Source: an uncultured Christensenella sp.
GTDB taxonomy: Bacteria; Bacillota; Clostridia; Christensenellales; Pumilibacteraceae
Assembly (NCBI GenBank): GCA_910577945.1
Contig: CAJTNI010000019.1
Coordinates: forward strand, 1-30,579
Reading direction: 5' to 3'
Length of the DNA: 30,579 nucleotides
Shown: positions 30,397-30,579 of the stretch, in pieces
Numbering within the stretch: position 1 is the stretch's first letter
Layout of the letters: every line of letters starts with the position of its first letter
Program-made: the position numbers and the translations under genes
Notes under the pieces: generated by a model
The model's input: the letters and a program-made list of their open reading frames with translations, nothing else
Told to the model about the DNA's origin: nothing
Database searches by the model: none

Positions 30397-30579
30397 ATGC
30401 AACCTAACGATATACTTAAATACTGTTTTGAAAATCTACCCGATACGGTTTTAGTAAGCAGTTGGGGCGAAAGTGGAATTTTTTATAACCCTAATAACAC
30501 GCTTAAACGCGGAATTTATGTTTTGACTGTCAAAGAGAAAGACGGCGACAACGATAAAAGTTCGAATTTGAATAGAGAG
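30397..30579 (+). CDS. DUF6194-like protein, N-terminal part (runs off window)
   Basis: Begins at the ATG at 30397, 1 base after the GyrI-like stop, with GGTATAGG as a modest ribosome binding site. The 61 visible residues include SSWGESGIFYNPNNTLKRGI and LTVKEKDGDNDKSS, matching the pattern of DUF6194 proteins (W-G-E, F-Y-N-P, K-E-K-D-G-x-N-D), small cytosolic proteins of unknown function. No stop before the window edge at 30579. Recognition is by eye from memory of the family. Confidence 0.7.
   Translation, partial: MQPNDILKYCFENLPDTVLVSSWGESGIFYNPNNTLKRGIYVLTVKEKDGDNDKSSNLNRE

Overview
The window looks like chromosome from an uncultured, anaerobic-type member of the Bacillota (Clostridia side). 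Support: DUF4368/zinc-ribbon large serine recombinase remnants, a DUF624 (YesL-like) and a YkvI-like membrane protein, a WYL regulator, a lipoprotein-type ABC binding protein, strong GGAGG ribosome binding sites, and several near-perfect TTGACA-17-TATAAT promoters. Base composition is balanced, with many GCG/CGC/GAC codons in the core genes. The segment at about 22.3-25.5 kb and the right end (about 29.7 kb onward) are visibly richer in A+T. The lineage is an inference from gene families; no rRNA or tRNA gene was seen.

Layout. (1) 1-850: tail of one serine recombinase, then a second one lacking its catalytic half, ending in a large imperfect palindrome. (2) 0.85-4.6 kb: a gene-poor stretch, then a consensus promoter, a structured leader and a surface-anchored transglutaminase-like protein. 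(3) 4.6-8.9 kb: a WYL regulator with a small downstream gene (minus strand), divergent from a large membrane protein with a degenerate M28-peptidase domain. (4) 9.1-11.6 kb: a cytosolic GH95-like protein. (5) 11.7-14.5 kb: asd-dapA-dapB (minus strand), which takes aspartyl phosphate to tetrahydrodipicolinate for lysine and peptidoglycan. (6) 14.6-22 kb: a divergent operon of an M20D amidohydrolase, a DUF624 membrane protein, a TPR-like protein, a HEAT-like helical protein and an HD phosphohydrolase, followed by a YkvI-like transporter-fold protein. (7) 22.3-25.5 kb: a TrmB-type regulator, an MFS transporter and an SGNH hydrolase in one tightly packed operon. (8) 25.8-28.6 kb: a NitT/TauT-type ABC importer (minus strand) with an extra 54-residue ORF coupled to the ATPase gene. 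(9) 28.8-29.5 kb: a four-helix membrane protein whose 3' end is duplicated. (10) 29.7-30.6 kb: a GyrI-like protein and the start of a DUF6194-like protein that runs off the window.

How they work together. The asd-dapA-dapB operon and the divergent M20D hydrolase could serve one pathway if the hydrolase is an N-acetyl-diaminopimelate deacetylase; this is plausible but unproven. The TrmB/MFS/SGNH cassette reads as uptake plus intracellular de-esterification of one small, probably acylated, nutrient under local control. The ABC cluster is a complete importer (lipoprotein, ATPase, permease). Two enzyme-like proteins (M28-like and GH95-like) appear to have lost recognisable catalytic residues. No CRISPR array, prophage or complete mobile element is visible; the only mobile-element traces are the recombinase remnants at the left edge.
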